A stretch of DNA of 64,000 nucleotides from an uncultured Acidobacteriota bacterium. GTDB lineage: Bacteria > Acidobacteriota > Blastocatellia > Pyrinomonadales > Pyrinomonadaceae. Under the pieces are notes generated by a model. That model ran no database searches, was not told where the DNA came from, and saw only the letters and a program-made list of their open reading frames with translations. Positions 52,327-60,061 of the stretch are shown one piece after another; the stretch's first letter is position 1; each line of letters begins with the position of its first letter. The stretch is from NCBI GenBank assembly GCA_902826795.1, contig CADEGD010000001.1, positions 62,001-126,000 on the forward strand, in the 5' to 3' direction. The position numbers were made by a program, and so were the translations under genes.

Positions 52327-54834
52327 ATGCAATTACTCGTCTCAAAAAGTTCAAGAAAAAACAGGAAGCGTCATGGAAGTTCGGGCGCGCGTTATTGGGT
52401 ACTTTCAGCGTTGTCGACCGGTGCGATCATCGCGGTCACGATCGGGAGCAGCCATCGAATGGTCGTCGGTTACGCGGAGACCCGCGATGGGCGGCTTGAG
52501 ATGGTCTCGACATTCGAAGACAAAGCATCTTCGATCGATTTCAATATTCCCGCCGGACTGCTACGCGAAGTAATCGACGCATTTCAGAAGCGATCGGGGC
52601 TGACGGTCGACCTCGATAACGAAAGCATCCGGGACATTCAGTCGCCTGGAGTCGTTGGTAAATATACGCCCGAGGCGGCGTTAAAACTGATCCTGAGCGG
52701 TACGGGCGTTAGCTATGCCTTTCGCGATTCGCGCAGCGTTCTGCTTTCTTTGAAGGCGGAGGATGCGTCTGTCGAGATCCGCGACGACAGCGTCAGGCTC
52801 ATATCATCGCCGAAGCACACCGGCCCGCTTCGTGACACTCCGCAAACGATAAACGTAATTCCGAAGGAAGTCATCGAGCAACAAGGAGCGATGACGCTTC
52901 GCGACGTGTTGCATAACGTTCCCGGCATCACCTTGACCGCCGGCGAAGGCGGCGTGGCGGCGGGAGACAATCTCACTGTGCGAGGCTTTAGCGCCCGCAA
53001 CGATATTTACATCGACGGCGTTCGCGATCTCGGAGCGCAGTCGCGAGATGCGTTTAACCTCGAGCAGGTTGAGGTCGTGAAAGGTCCGAGTTCGACCTAT
53101 ACGGGGCGTGGTTCGACCGGCGGCACCGTCAATCTTGTGAGCAAATCGCCGACGATCAGACGCAGTTTCGCGGGTTCGCTGACCGGCGGAACGGATAAGA
53201 CGAAGCGTGCGACCGGCGACGCGAATCTGCCCCTTAACGATTCGACGGCTTTACGCGTCAACGGACTCTTCCACGACTCCGAGTTCCCGGGCCGCTCGGC
53301 CGTCGATTTTCGCCGCGTCGGCTTTGCGCCATCGATAATGTTCGGCCTGGGATCGCGTACGCGTTACACGCTGAGCTATTTCTACATGGGCCAGAACAAC
53401 GTGTCGGACTACGGTATTCCGTGGGTTCCGGATACGGCTCAAAACCGGGCTAACGTTTTAGCGGCTTACATCGACCGGCCGGCTCCCGTGCCGCGTGACA
53501 CATTCTATGGCTATGTTGATCGCGACCGCGAGAAGCTTCGTGCCGACCAGGCGACGTTCCGATTCGAACACGACTTTAACGACAATCTTAGCCTTCGAAA
53601 TCAGTTTCGCTACGGATACTCGCGACGTGATTCGATAGCGACTCCGCCGCGGTTTGCCGCGAATGCGGGTGTTACATCTCTCGATCAGATAGTTATCAAC
53701 CGCGAGATGCGTTCGTGGGTAACGAATGACGACATCGTCGACAACCAGACCGACTTCACAGCCAGATTCAAGACCGGAAGCGTGAGACACGATCTCGTGG
53801 TCGGTGGCAGTTATTCATACGAGAAGAACGACCGCGTGCTTCGTACGGCAGTGAACTCACCGACAACTCTTCTCAATCCCAACCCAAACGATATTTACAC
53901 CGGAGCGATCGTGATCAATCCGCTTGAACCGGAGCTGACGGGGAACTCAATCGCCGGATACATCTTCGACACGATTCACTTTGGCGAAAAGGTGCAGATC
54001 GTCGGCGGCTTGCGTTGGGATCGCTTCGCGGTCGAGGGCCGAAACGTTGTAACGACAAATAGCGTCTCGTCATTCGTTCCGATCGATCGCGAGGATACGA
54101 TCCTGAGCGGCAGGGCGGCGGTCGTATATAAGCCGGTCGAGGAGGGAAGTGTTTATGTGAGCTTCGGAACATCCGCAAACCCTTCGTTTGAGGGACTTCT
54201 ATACGCACCCGCAAGTGCGTCGCTCGACCCCGAAAAGACGCGCACTTACGAGGCCGGGACGAAGTGGAATCTTTTCAAGAATCGACTTCTGCTGACCGGG
54301 GCATTGTTCCGTACGGACAAGACCGATGCCCGCACGACAAACTCGGTCGACAGCACGGTCAGTCTCGACGGCGACGTTCGAGTGCAGGGCGTAGAGTTCA
54401 CGGCGACGGGAAACATCACGGCCAATTGGCAAATGTTCGCCGGCTATACGTTTCTCGATAGCGAGATCTTGAAGTCGAACGTATGCACGGTCGTTGCGGG
54501 GCAATGCACGGTCTATACCGAGCTTGGCAAGGAGTTAGTCAACACGCCGCGAAATTCATTCAATCTTTGGACGACCTATCGATGGGATCGATTCTTTTTT
54601 GGTGGCGGGCCTAGATACGTCGGGAAGCGTTACGGCAACAATATCAATACTCGTTTCGTCGAGGACTACTGGGTTGCCGATCTAATGGCGTCATATCGGC
54701 TGACGAAGAACGTAGATCTGCGGGTCAATCTGAACAACGTCGGCAATAAGTACTACATGGACCGGATCGGCGGCGGCCACATCGTTCCCGGAGCAGGCCG
54801 CGTGCTGCTCGTGAGTTCGAGTTTTAGATTCTAG
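52327..54834 (+). CDS. TonB-dependent siderophore receptor with STN domain
   Basis: An 835-residue outer-membrane receptor of the FhuA/Fiu type. Residues 1-50 contain a long basic n-region and a hydrophobic core ([15 protein letters not shown]). A secretin/TonB N-terminal (STN) domain lies at about 70-145 ([22 protein letters not shown]), typical of receptors that also signal to an anti-sigma factor, though none is nearby. The plug follows ([63 protein letters not shown]), then a barrel ending VSSSFRF. Catecholate-type siderophore use is inferred from family and from the PiuC gene after it. First gene of the iron cluster. Confidence 0.93.
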   Translation: MQLLVSKSSRKNRKRHGSSGARYWVLSALSTGAIIAVTIGSSHRMVVGYAETRDGRLEMVSTFEDKASSIDFNIPAGLLREVIDAFQKRSGLTVDLDNESIRDIQSPGVVGKYTPEAALKLILSGTGVSYAFRDSRSVLLSLKAEDASVEIRDDSVRLISSPKHTGPLRDTPQTINVIPKEVIEQQGAMTLRDVLHNVPGITLTAGEGGVAAGDNLTVRGFSARNDIYIDGVRDLGAQSRDAFNLEQVEVVKGPSSTYTGRGSTGGTVNLVSKSPTIRRSFAGSLTGGTDKTKRATGDANLPLNDSTALRVNGLFHDSEFPGRSAVDFRRVGFAPSIMFGLGSRTRYTLSYFYMGQNNVSDYGIPWVPDTAQNRANVLAAYIDRPAPVPRDTFYGYVDRDREKLRADQATFRFEHDFNDNLSLRNQFRYGYSRRDSIATPPRFAANAGVTSLDQIVINREMRSWVTNDDIVDNQTDFTARFKTGSVRHDLVVGGSYSYEKNDRVLRTAVNSPTTLLNPNPNDIYTGAIVINPLEPELTGNSIAGYIFDTIHFGEKVQIVGGLRWDRFAVEGRNVVTTNSVSSFVPIDREDTILSGRAAVVYKPVEEGSVYVSFGTSANPSFEGLLYAPASASLDPEKTRTYEAGTKWNLFKNRLLLTGALFRTDKTDARTTNSVDSTVSLDGDVRVQGVEFTATGNITANWQMFAGYTFLDSEILKSNVCTVVAGQCTVYTELGKELVNTPRNSFNLWTTYRWDRFFFGGGPRYVGKRYGNNINTRFVEDYWVADLMASYRLTKNVDLRVNLNNVGNKYYMDRIGGGHIVPGAGRVLLVSSSFRF

Positions 54835-54835
54835 T

Positions 54836-54863
54836 GGAACGCGGACATTCCTGTCCGCGTTCC
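54836..54863. repeat. Palindromic repeat, single copy of the btuD-btuB element
   Basis: GGAACGCGGACA, a TTCC loop and TGTCCGCGTTCC form a perfect 12-base stem between the receptor stop and the PiuC start. It is the same element as at 12873-12930. Read as protein it gives the false N-terminus MERGHSCP. Confidence 0.9.
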
Positions 54864-54875
54864 GCTTTCCGAGCG

Positions 54876-55556
54876 ATGATTCTACAGATACCAAATGTGC
54901 TGACGGTTGAGCAGACGGTGGAGTGTCGTCGGCTGCTCGAATCATCGGCATGGATAGACGGCAACGCGACGGCGGGCCATCAGTCGAGGCGTGCGAAGCA
55001 TAATCTACAGCTTGCTGAGAACGATCCGTTTGCGCGGGAAATCGGCAGCTTGATCGTTGGGGTCTTGCAAGAGAATCCGCTATTTGTTTCGGCGGCACTG
55101 CCATTGAAAGTTTTTCCGCCGCTCTTTAATCGATACGAAGGCGGCCAGAATTTTGGGACTCACGTTGACAACGCGATCCGCCGTTCGCGGGTGACGGGCG
55201 ATCAAATCAGAACGGATCTTTCGGCGACGCTGTTCTTTTCCGATCCGGACGAATACGATGGCGGCGAACTCGTGATCGAGGATACGTTCGGTGTGCAGCA
55301 GATCAAGCTGACCGCAGGTTCGATGATCCTTTATCCGGCGAGCAGCCTGCATCACGTCACGCCGGTCACGGGGGGAACGCGGCTTGCGTCGTTCTTCTGG
55401 ATACAGAGCATGATCCGCGACGACGGCTGCCGGTCGATACTTTTCGATATGGACACGGCAATTCAGAGGCTTGCGGCGGCCGATCCGCTGCACACATCGG
55501 TCGTGCAACTCACGGGCGTTTATCACAACCTACTCAGGAGATGGGCAGAGGTTTGA
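54876..55556 (+). CDS. Fe(II)/2-oxoglutarate dioxygenase, PiuC/YbiX type
   Basis: A 226-residue PiuC-family oxygenase, the usual length. ATG 54876 ([10 protein letters not shown]) is the start; the upstream in-frame extension is repeat sequence. The iron site is H96-x-D98 (GTHVDNA) with H159 (SSLHHVTPV), and R169 would bind 2-oxoglutarate. PiuC genes neighbour siderophore receptors in many bacteria and are iron-regulated; the reaction is not established. It sits between the receptor and a small CxxC protein gene. Confidence 0.93.
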   Translation: MILQIPNVLTVEQTVECRRLLESSAWIDGNATAGHQSRRAKHNLQLAENDPFAREIGSLIVGVLQENPLFVSAALPLKVFPPLFNRYEGGQNFGTHVDNAIRRSRVTGDQIRTDLSATLFFSDPDEYDGGELVIEDTFGVQQIKLTAGSMILYPASSLHHVTPVTGGTRLASFFWIQSMIRDDGCRSILFDMDTAIQRLAAADPLHTSVVQLTGVYHNLLRRWAEV

Positions 55557-55562
55557 ACGTAG

Positions 55563-55811
55563 ATGACACATATGGAGATAACAAGAACAGCGCGTCCCGC
55601 CCGGACGCAGGCTGATGTCAAACTTTGGATCTGCGGCGGCTGTGACGTTGTGCATATGTCCGTCGGGAAGACCGTGTTGAGTTTCGACCGGCGAGAATTC
55701 TCCGAGTTTGCCGACGCGGTCACGGACCTTAGCACGGCCGAATGGGCGACTAACGGAAAGGCGTTTTCGATAGTCGATCTCGTCGTGACTCAGAGCGAAG
55801 CGATCCACTGA
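55563..55811 (+). CDS. Small CxxC protein of the iron cluster
   Basis: An 82-residue protein I cannot name. It has one CGGC motif after a short strand (VKLWICGGCDVVHMSVG), one later His and a regular helix (FDRREFSEFADAVTDL). ATG 55563 or 55572 are possible starts; neither has a strong binding site. It is tightly packed, six bases after the PiuC stop and eight before the PepSY gene, so it very likely serves iron uptake, for example as a redox or metal-carrier protein. The Cys pair could bind iron or zinc. Confidence 0.75.
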   Translation: MTHMEITRTARPARTQADVKLWICGGCDVVHMSVGKTVLSFDRREFSEFADAVTDLSTAEWATNGKAFSIVDLVVTQSEAIH

Positions 55812-55819
55812 ACGAACAG

Positions 55820-56953
55820 ATGAAAACTTTCAGACAGATACTTTTTTGGCTGCATCTGGTCGCGGGAATCCTTGCGGGCGTCGTGATCTTTGTCATGTGC
55901 GTGACCGGGGCACTGCTTGCTTTCGAGCGGCAGACGATCGAGTGGTCGGAGCATGACGTGCGTTACGTTGCCGTTAGTTCGGAGCCGAAACTTTCGGTGA
56001 CTGATGTGCTTGCAAAGCTGATTGAAACGCGGCCTGAAGCGAAACCGGTTTCGATCGCGATCAAGAATGAACCGGGAGCCGCTTGGGAGATATCGCTCGG
56101 CCGCGAAGGCGTCGTTTTCGCCAACCCATACACCAGTGCGATCACCGGCGAGAGCAACAAGAAGGTCCGCAACGTGATGTCGATGCTCCGCGAATGGCAT
56201 CGATACGTTGCCCTGTCCGGCGACCAGCGACCGATCGGGAAAGCCCTCACGGGAGCCGGCAATCTGCTGTTTTTGTTTCTCGCGATCTCAGGCATCTACA
56301 TTTGGTTTCCGCGAAATCTCGGGTGGAAGTCAGTTAAGCCGGTGATCTGGTTTCGCGGCGGCCAGCGGGGCAAAGCTCGAAATTTTAACTGGCACAACAC
56401 GATCGGATTTTGGACGTCGCTGCTGCTTATCGTCTTTACTCTCACTGCGACAGTGATCTCGTACCAGTGGGCATCGAATCTTCTGTACACGCTCACCGGC
56501 AACGAGGTTCCCGCACCGTCGCAGCCGCAACAGCCGCAGCAGGCAGAGGCGTTTACGATCCCTGCCGCGCTCGATGCCGCATGGTCGCGAGCTGAGCAGC
56601 AATCGCCGACTTGGAAGTCGATCTCGCTGCGTTTTCCGGCGAACGAATCGTCGGTATTCACGATAGACGAAGGCATCTACTGGAACATCTTCGGACGCTC
56701 GACGCTGACCGTTGATACGGCAACCACAGAAGTGAAAAAGTGGGACCCTTACGGTGAACGAAACGCGGCCGTTCAGCTTAGGTCGTGGTTCCGGTTCACT
56801 CACACCGGCGAGACCGGCGGCATTCCCGGCCAGATCCTCGGACTGATCGCCTGCGTCGGCGGTGCCGTGCTCGTCTGGACCGGATTCTCATTGGCTTTCC
56901 GAAGATTCGGAAATTGGCTGAAGCGGCGCCGCAACGTCGCCGAAGCTGTGTAG
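55820..56953 (+). CDS. PepSY-domain iron-regulated membrane protein
   Basis: A 377-residue inner-membrane protein of the PepSY-TM (PiuB-like) family. Four membrane segments are visible: about 8-34 (LFWLHLVAGILAGVVIFVMC, with His in the first), 140-162, 190-215 and 340-362. Between the first and second, and between the third and fourth, lie two periplasmic PepSY-like domains. His residues in segments 1 (WLHL), 3 (WHNTIGFW) and the loop (FTHTGE) could bind heme; relatives reduce ferric siderophores. It ends the tight iron operon; the next gene is 175 bases away. Confidence 0.92.
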   Translation: MKTFRQILFWLHLVAGILAGVVIFVMCVTGALLAFERQTIEWSEHDVRYVAVSSEPKLSVTDVLAKLIETRPEAKPVSIAIKNEPGAAWEISLGREGVVFANPYTSAITGESNKKVRNVMSMLREWHRYVALSGDQRPIGKALTGAGNLLFLFLAISGIYIWFPRNLGWKSVKPVIWFRGGQRGKARNFNWHNTIGFWTSLLLIVFTLTATVISYQWASNLLYTLTGNEVPAPSQPQQPQQAEAFTIPAALDAAWSRAEQQSPTWKSISLRFPANESSVFTIDEGIYWNIFGRSTLTVDTATTEVKKWDPYGERNAAVQLRSWFRFTHTGETGGIPGQILGLIACVGGAVLVWTGFSLAFRRFGNWLKRRRNVAEAV

Positions 56954-56999
56954 TACCCCGCCTAGCGCAAGACTGTAAAACTTGAGTTCTGTACTCGTA

Positions 57000-57027
57000 C
57001 GGCACTTCGGCCGCAACCGGAGTGCCG
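57000..57027. repeat. Hairpin after the PepSY gene
   Basis: CGGCACTTCGG and CCGGAGTGCCG form an 11-base stem (one G-U) with a six-base loop, followed by CCCGCCTTTATTG. It may act as a weak terminator for the iron operon. The bases around it (56955-57110) look like a repeat element with GC-rich tracts and no gene. Confidence 0.6.
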
Positions 57028-57128
57028 CCCGCCTTTATTGAATACGTAGTGCCCCAAGTTGGATGTTACGTCCTTGCTTACGCGCGGGCCTCTGCATTTT
57101 TTCGCGTCAACAGTTAGTATTACGCTTT

Positions 57129-58421
57129 ATGTCGTCGCTGACGTACGGACAACTTATTCGCGGAAACCGCAACTTCCGTAACCTTTTGTACGGACAGTTC
57201 ATCTCCGAGCTCGGCAACTGGTTCAACTTCATCGCCGGGCTCGGATTGGTGCGGCTTGTATCGGAAGCGTCGCCGACGGCGGCGGGCATCTTTTTTCTAT
57301 GTCGTGTGCTTCCGTTCGCCGTTGTGTCGCCGATCGCCGGCACCTTCGTAGACCGGTTCTCACGACGGCAGGTGATGATCTGGACCGATTTGGCACGAGT
57401 TGCGATCGCGTTGATGTTCCTGCTCGTTACGGGCGGCAAAGACCTTTGGATCGCATACATCGGAACGGTATTGCTTTCTACTTTCGGTGCGTTTTTCGAT
57501 GGAGCGAAGAACGCAACTACGCCGAACCTGACGGGCCGCGAAGGCTTGCTCGCCGGAACTGCGCTCATGTTCTCGACGCGGTTTCTATTGATGGCGATCG
57601 GCTCCGGGCTCGGCGGCTGGGCGGCGTATGCGTTCGGCTACAAGGTAGCGTTCATCGTCAACGCTGCGTCGTTCCTGGTTTCGGCGTTCACTGTTTGGCT
57701 GATCCCGGAAGAAGCGACGCGCGACGAACAAACTGCCGAGCGGATGTCCGACAAGTCTAAGCGGCCATCGTTTGTCCAAGAGCTGAAAGAAGGTTTGCAT
57801 TACACAATCGTCAATCATTTCGCGTTGACGATCCTGCTGATGAACATCATCTGGGCTGTCGGGGGCGGAGCGATCAACGTAGCCTTCGAGCGCGTCGGCG
57901 GCGTTCATTTCGCCGGGATCGAGGGCTGGAATCCCGATATGGCCGTCGGCATTCTCTGGTGGGCGGCCGGGCTTGGGTTGACGTTCGGCATGCTGATAGC
58001 CCATCGGACGTCGATCTATCTCGAACGCGGCGGACGGCATACGTGGTTTATCGGCTGGGCGTTGATCATCCACGGCGTGCTGTTTTCGGTCGCGGGTTTT
58101 ATGCCGACGCTGCTTTTGTTTGCGTTTTTCACGTTCATATCGCGGGCGATCATCGGCGTGGAATATGCGGTGCAGGAGACTTTGTTTCAGCGGTCGCTGC
58201 CTGACTACATCCGCGGCAGGATCTCGACGCTCGACCGCGGCGCCGAGCTGACTGTCTTCGGCGTGACGAGTTACATGTCGGCGGAGCTGATGTATTTCAT
58301 CTCGCCAATGAAGCTGACGGTGATCTCCGGCGTGCTGTCGGGATTTGCGGGAGTCGTGTGGTTTTTACGGCAGGGAACTACGAATGAGAAGATTTCGGAG
58401 GCGCCGCCGCCTACGCCGTGA
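57129..58421 (+). CDS. Major facilitator superfamily transporter
   Basis: A 430-residue transporter with about 12 membrane segments. ATG 57129 is chosen because the in-frame extension upstream lies in repeat-like sequence. The MFS A-motif-like loop DRFSRRQVMIW is near 75-85, and the layout (MFS_3, EntS-like, with a basic central loop KSKRPSFVQELKEGL) suggests an exporter. Position behind the iron operon makes siderophore export plausible, as for EntS, but no siderophore synthesis genes are in the window. It converges with the methylase-like gene with an 11-base overlap. Confidence 0.88.
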   Translation: MSSLTYGQLIRGNRNFRNLLYGQFISELGNWFNFIAGLGLVRLVSEASPTAAGIFFLCRVLPFAVVSPIAGTFVDRFSRRQVMIWTDLARVAIALMFLLVTGGKDLWIAYIGTVLLSTFGAFFDGAKNATTPNLTGREGLLAGTALMFSTRFLLMAIGSGLGGWAAYAFGYKVAFIVNAASFLVSAFTVWLIPEEATRDEQTAERMSDKSKRPSFVQELKEGLHYTIVNHFALTILLMNIIWAVGGGAINVAFERVGGVHFAGIEGWNPDMAVGILWWAAGLGLTFGMLIAHRTSIYLERGGRHTWFIGWALIIHGVLFSVAGFMPTLLLFAFFTFISRAIIGVEYAVQETLFQRSLPDYIRGRISTLDRGAELTVFGVTSYMSAELMYFISPMKLTVISGVLSGFAGVVWFLRQGTTNEKISEAPPPTP

Positions 58422-59325
58422 TGATCACAGCCTTTCGGCCGGTGAGCTCGGAGAAATCTTTCGTATAGATCGCCCCGACGCGGCGGTGCTTGCCGACGAT
58501 GTCGCCGATCTCCTGCGGCGTTATAAAGCCGGAATCGATGTGGCTGACGGCCCATTGCTTCAGGTGGCCTGCACGGTTTAAAAGATCGTCTAACGCCCTC
58601 ACATACTGCGACTTCGTTTCGACGCGGCTGCCAAACTTTCCGGCGGTCGAAGCGTCGAACTCGCCCCAGAATTCGCTTGATCCGCGAAGCCATTCCTCAC
58701 GCCACGGACGTGAATGGCCATTCCCGATCTCGGCCTTAGGCAGACGAAGGAACATCGCCTCGCCCGTGCTTTCGGCTACGAAGGCCTCCGGCGACTTGTT
58801 CTGGCAAGAGTGATTGCCTCCGCCGGCGATCGGCTCGGGCATTTCCATCCAGAGCCTTCGAAACGTTGTCGACAAAGGCTGGCGGAGTTCGCGGGTTTCG
58901 TCCGTAAACGACAACGCGTAGTCGCCGACCATCGTCACTAGCGTAACTGCGAGAGCGTGTTTGAGCGGCGAACTGAGCCGTTCGAGGTTTCGGCGGACGT
59001 TGTCGAACCACCAAGAGTCCACCTCGCCGAACATCGACCTGAGGCTGGGATGGGCGAGCTGATATCCGGGGACGTAGGCATCTTCAAGCAAGGTCGCCAC
59101 ATCTTCGTCGCTTAGTTTCTCGCTCGAGTTTGCGATCACCGCCATCGACCGCTGCCAGTCAGACTGCAGAACATCGTTTGCGGCCACGCGAATACTTCGC
59201 CGCTTGAGATAGCTGCCGATCGCCGGGTCGCCTGTGAGCGGAATTGCTACGGAATCGAAGTTCAACCGGTGAAGAATTCCCAGCTCGAACGCGAGCCAGC
59301 CGGAAGGTGTGGTCGAATGCTGCAT
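58411..59325 (-). CDS. Degenerate D12-class adenine methylase-like protein
   Basis: A 304-residue protein. ATG 59325 is chosen since TTG 59361 lies beside a palindromic repeat. Residues 18-55 resemble the start of Dam-like methyltransferases (LTGDPAIGSYLKRRSIRVAANDV, compare FxGxGAVGxYLK), and a helical target-recognition-like part follows. Where such enzymes have the catalytic DPPY, this protein has MFLRLPKAE (near 188-196), so it probably cannot methylate DNA. It may be a repurposed nucleic-acid-binding protein. The family call is by eye and uncertain. Confidence 0.55.
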   Translation of the reverse strand: MQHSTTPSGWLAFELGILHRLNFDSVAIPLTGDPAIGSYLKRRSIRVAANDVLQSDWQRSMAVIANSSEKLSDEDVATLLEDAYVPGYQLAHPSLRSMFGEVDSWWFDNVRRNLERLSSPLKHALAVTLVTMVGDYALSFTDETRELRQPLSTTFRRLWMEMPEPIAGGGNHSCQNKSPEAFVAESTGEAMFLRLPKAEIGNGHSRPWREEWLRGSSEFWGEFDASTAGKFGSRVETKSQYVRALDDLLNRAGHLKQWAVSHIDSGFITPQEIGDIVGKHRRVGAIYTKDFSELTGRKAVIITA

Positions 59326-59352
59326 CGGGTAATGATAAGTCGGGTCTCGTTT

Positions 59353-59432
59353 AGAGTTCAAGCTTTAGCTTGCATTCGTTTTCCGTCGGTCTACTTTGTG
59401 GCAACCTAAAAACAAGCTAATGCTTGAACTCT
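59353..59432. repeat. Palindromic repeat (AGAGTTCAAGC type)
   Basis: Twenty-base arms at 59353-59372 and 59413-59432 are inverted copies with one mismatch around a 40-base spacer. The right arm supplies the last codons and stop of the HD-GYP gene (59417-59432). Confidence 0.9.
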
Positions 59433-60004
59433 GAAACCTCAGTCAGGAAGATCTTGACTATTGCCGGGTCGAATTCGATGGCGGCGTATTCGCGGAGGTA
59501 TTGTTTAGCTTCGTCGGTGGAGCGGGCGTGCCGGCGTGGGCGGTCGTCGGTGAGAGCGGCGTATGCGTCGGCGACGCGAAGGATGCGGGCTCCGATCGGG
59601 ATCTCTTCGCCTCGGAGGCGGTCTGGATATCCTTCCCCGTTCCACCATTCGTGATGCCAACGGACGAGTAGCTGCACGCCACGAGCGAATCCGCGCTTGG
59701 AAGTTTCCTGTTCGCCGATCACGGGATGCCGCTGCATATCTAACCGTTCGACATCAGAAAGAATGCGGTTCTCGCAAATGTAGCCGCGATTCATCGCCAA
59801 CTCGCCGATGTCGTGTACGAGCGCCGCCTGTTGCAAGGTGAAGCGATCTTCGTAGGGCATTCCCAGCCGAGTAGCGATCGAATCGGCGATCTCGGCGATG
59901 CGCAAACCGTGGGCGTGTTTATAACCCTCGAACTGATCGATACGCGTTGATAGATCGAGTAGTTTCTCTTCGAACACGGCTTTGGCATGGCCGGAACTCT
60001 GCAT
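59417..60004 (-). CDS. HD-GYP domain phosphodiesterase
   Basis: A 195-residue stand-alone HD-GYP protein, expected to hydrolyse cyclic di-GMP. The metal HD pair is H64-D65 (LVHDIGELAMNR; the usual Lys is replaced by Glu), other His ligands are in QRHPVIGE near 91 and HHEWWNGEGYPDRLRGEEIP near 117-136, which contains the GYP signature. No receiver or sensor domain is attached. Its final residues EFKH and the stop come from a palindromic repeat, so the C-terminus was changed by repeat insertion. It lies after the PATAN-DnaJ gene on the same strand, 57 bases away. Confidence 0.93.
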   Translation of the reverse strand: MQSSGHAKAVFEEKLLDLSTRIDQFEGYKHAHGLRIAEIADSIATRLGMPYEDRFTLQQAALVHDIGELAMNRGYICENRILSDVERLDMQRHPVIGEQETSKRGFARGVQLLVRWHHEWWNGEGYPDRLRGEEIPIGARILRVADAYAALTDDRPRRHARSTDEAKQYLREYAAIEFDPAIVKIFLTEVSEFKH

Positions 60005-60018
60005 ATAGAGACAAGGAT

Positions 60019-60060
60019 AAGGTGAAAAAGTGAAAAAGTGAAAAAGTGAAAGAGAGAAAG
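60019..60060. repeat. Tandem TGAAAAAG repeat
   Basis: AAGGTGAAAAAG followed by further eight-base units TGAAAAAG and a diverged end TGAAAGAG. It matches one arm of the palindrome at 51247-51302, so it is half of that element or its slipped remnant. It fills the gap between two leftward genes. Confidence 0.8.
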
Positions 60061-60061
60061 T

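Noticed and set aside
52002-52328. Leftward open frame across the Fur-box promoter
   Set aside because: It covers a promoter and the end of a good gene on the other strand and has no recognisable protein features.
54834-54875. N-terminal extension of the PiuC protein (MERGHSCP...)
   Set aside because: It is encoded by the palindromic repeat; ATG 54876 gives the normal family length.
60019-60060. Possible CRISPR-like array of short repeats
   Set aside because: Units are only eight bases, contiguous and without spacers; it is a simple tandem repeat.
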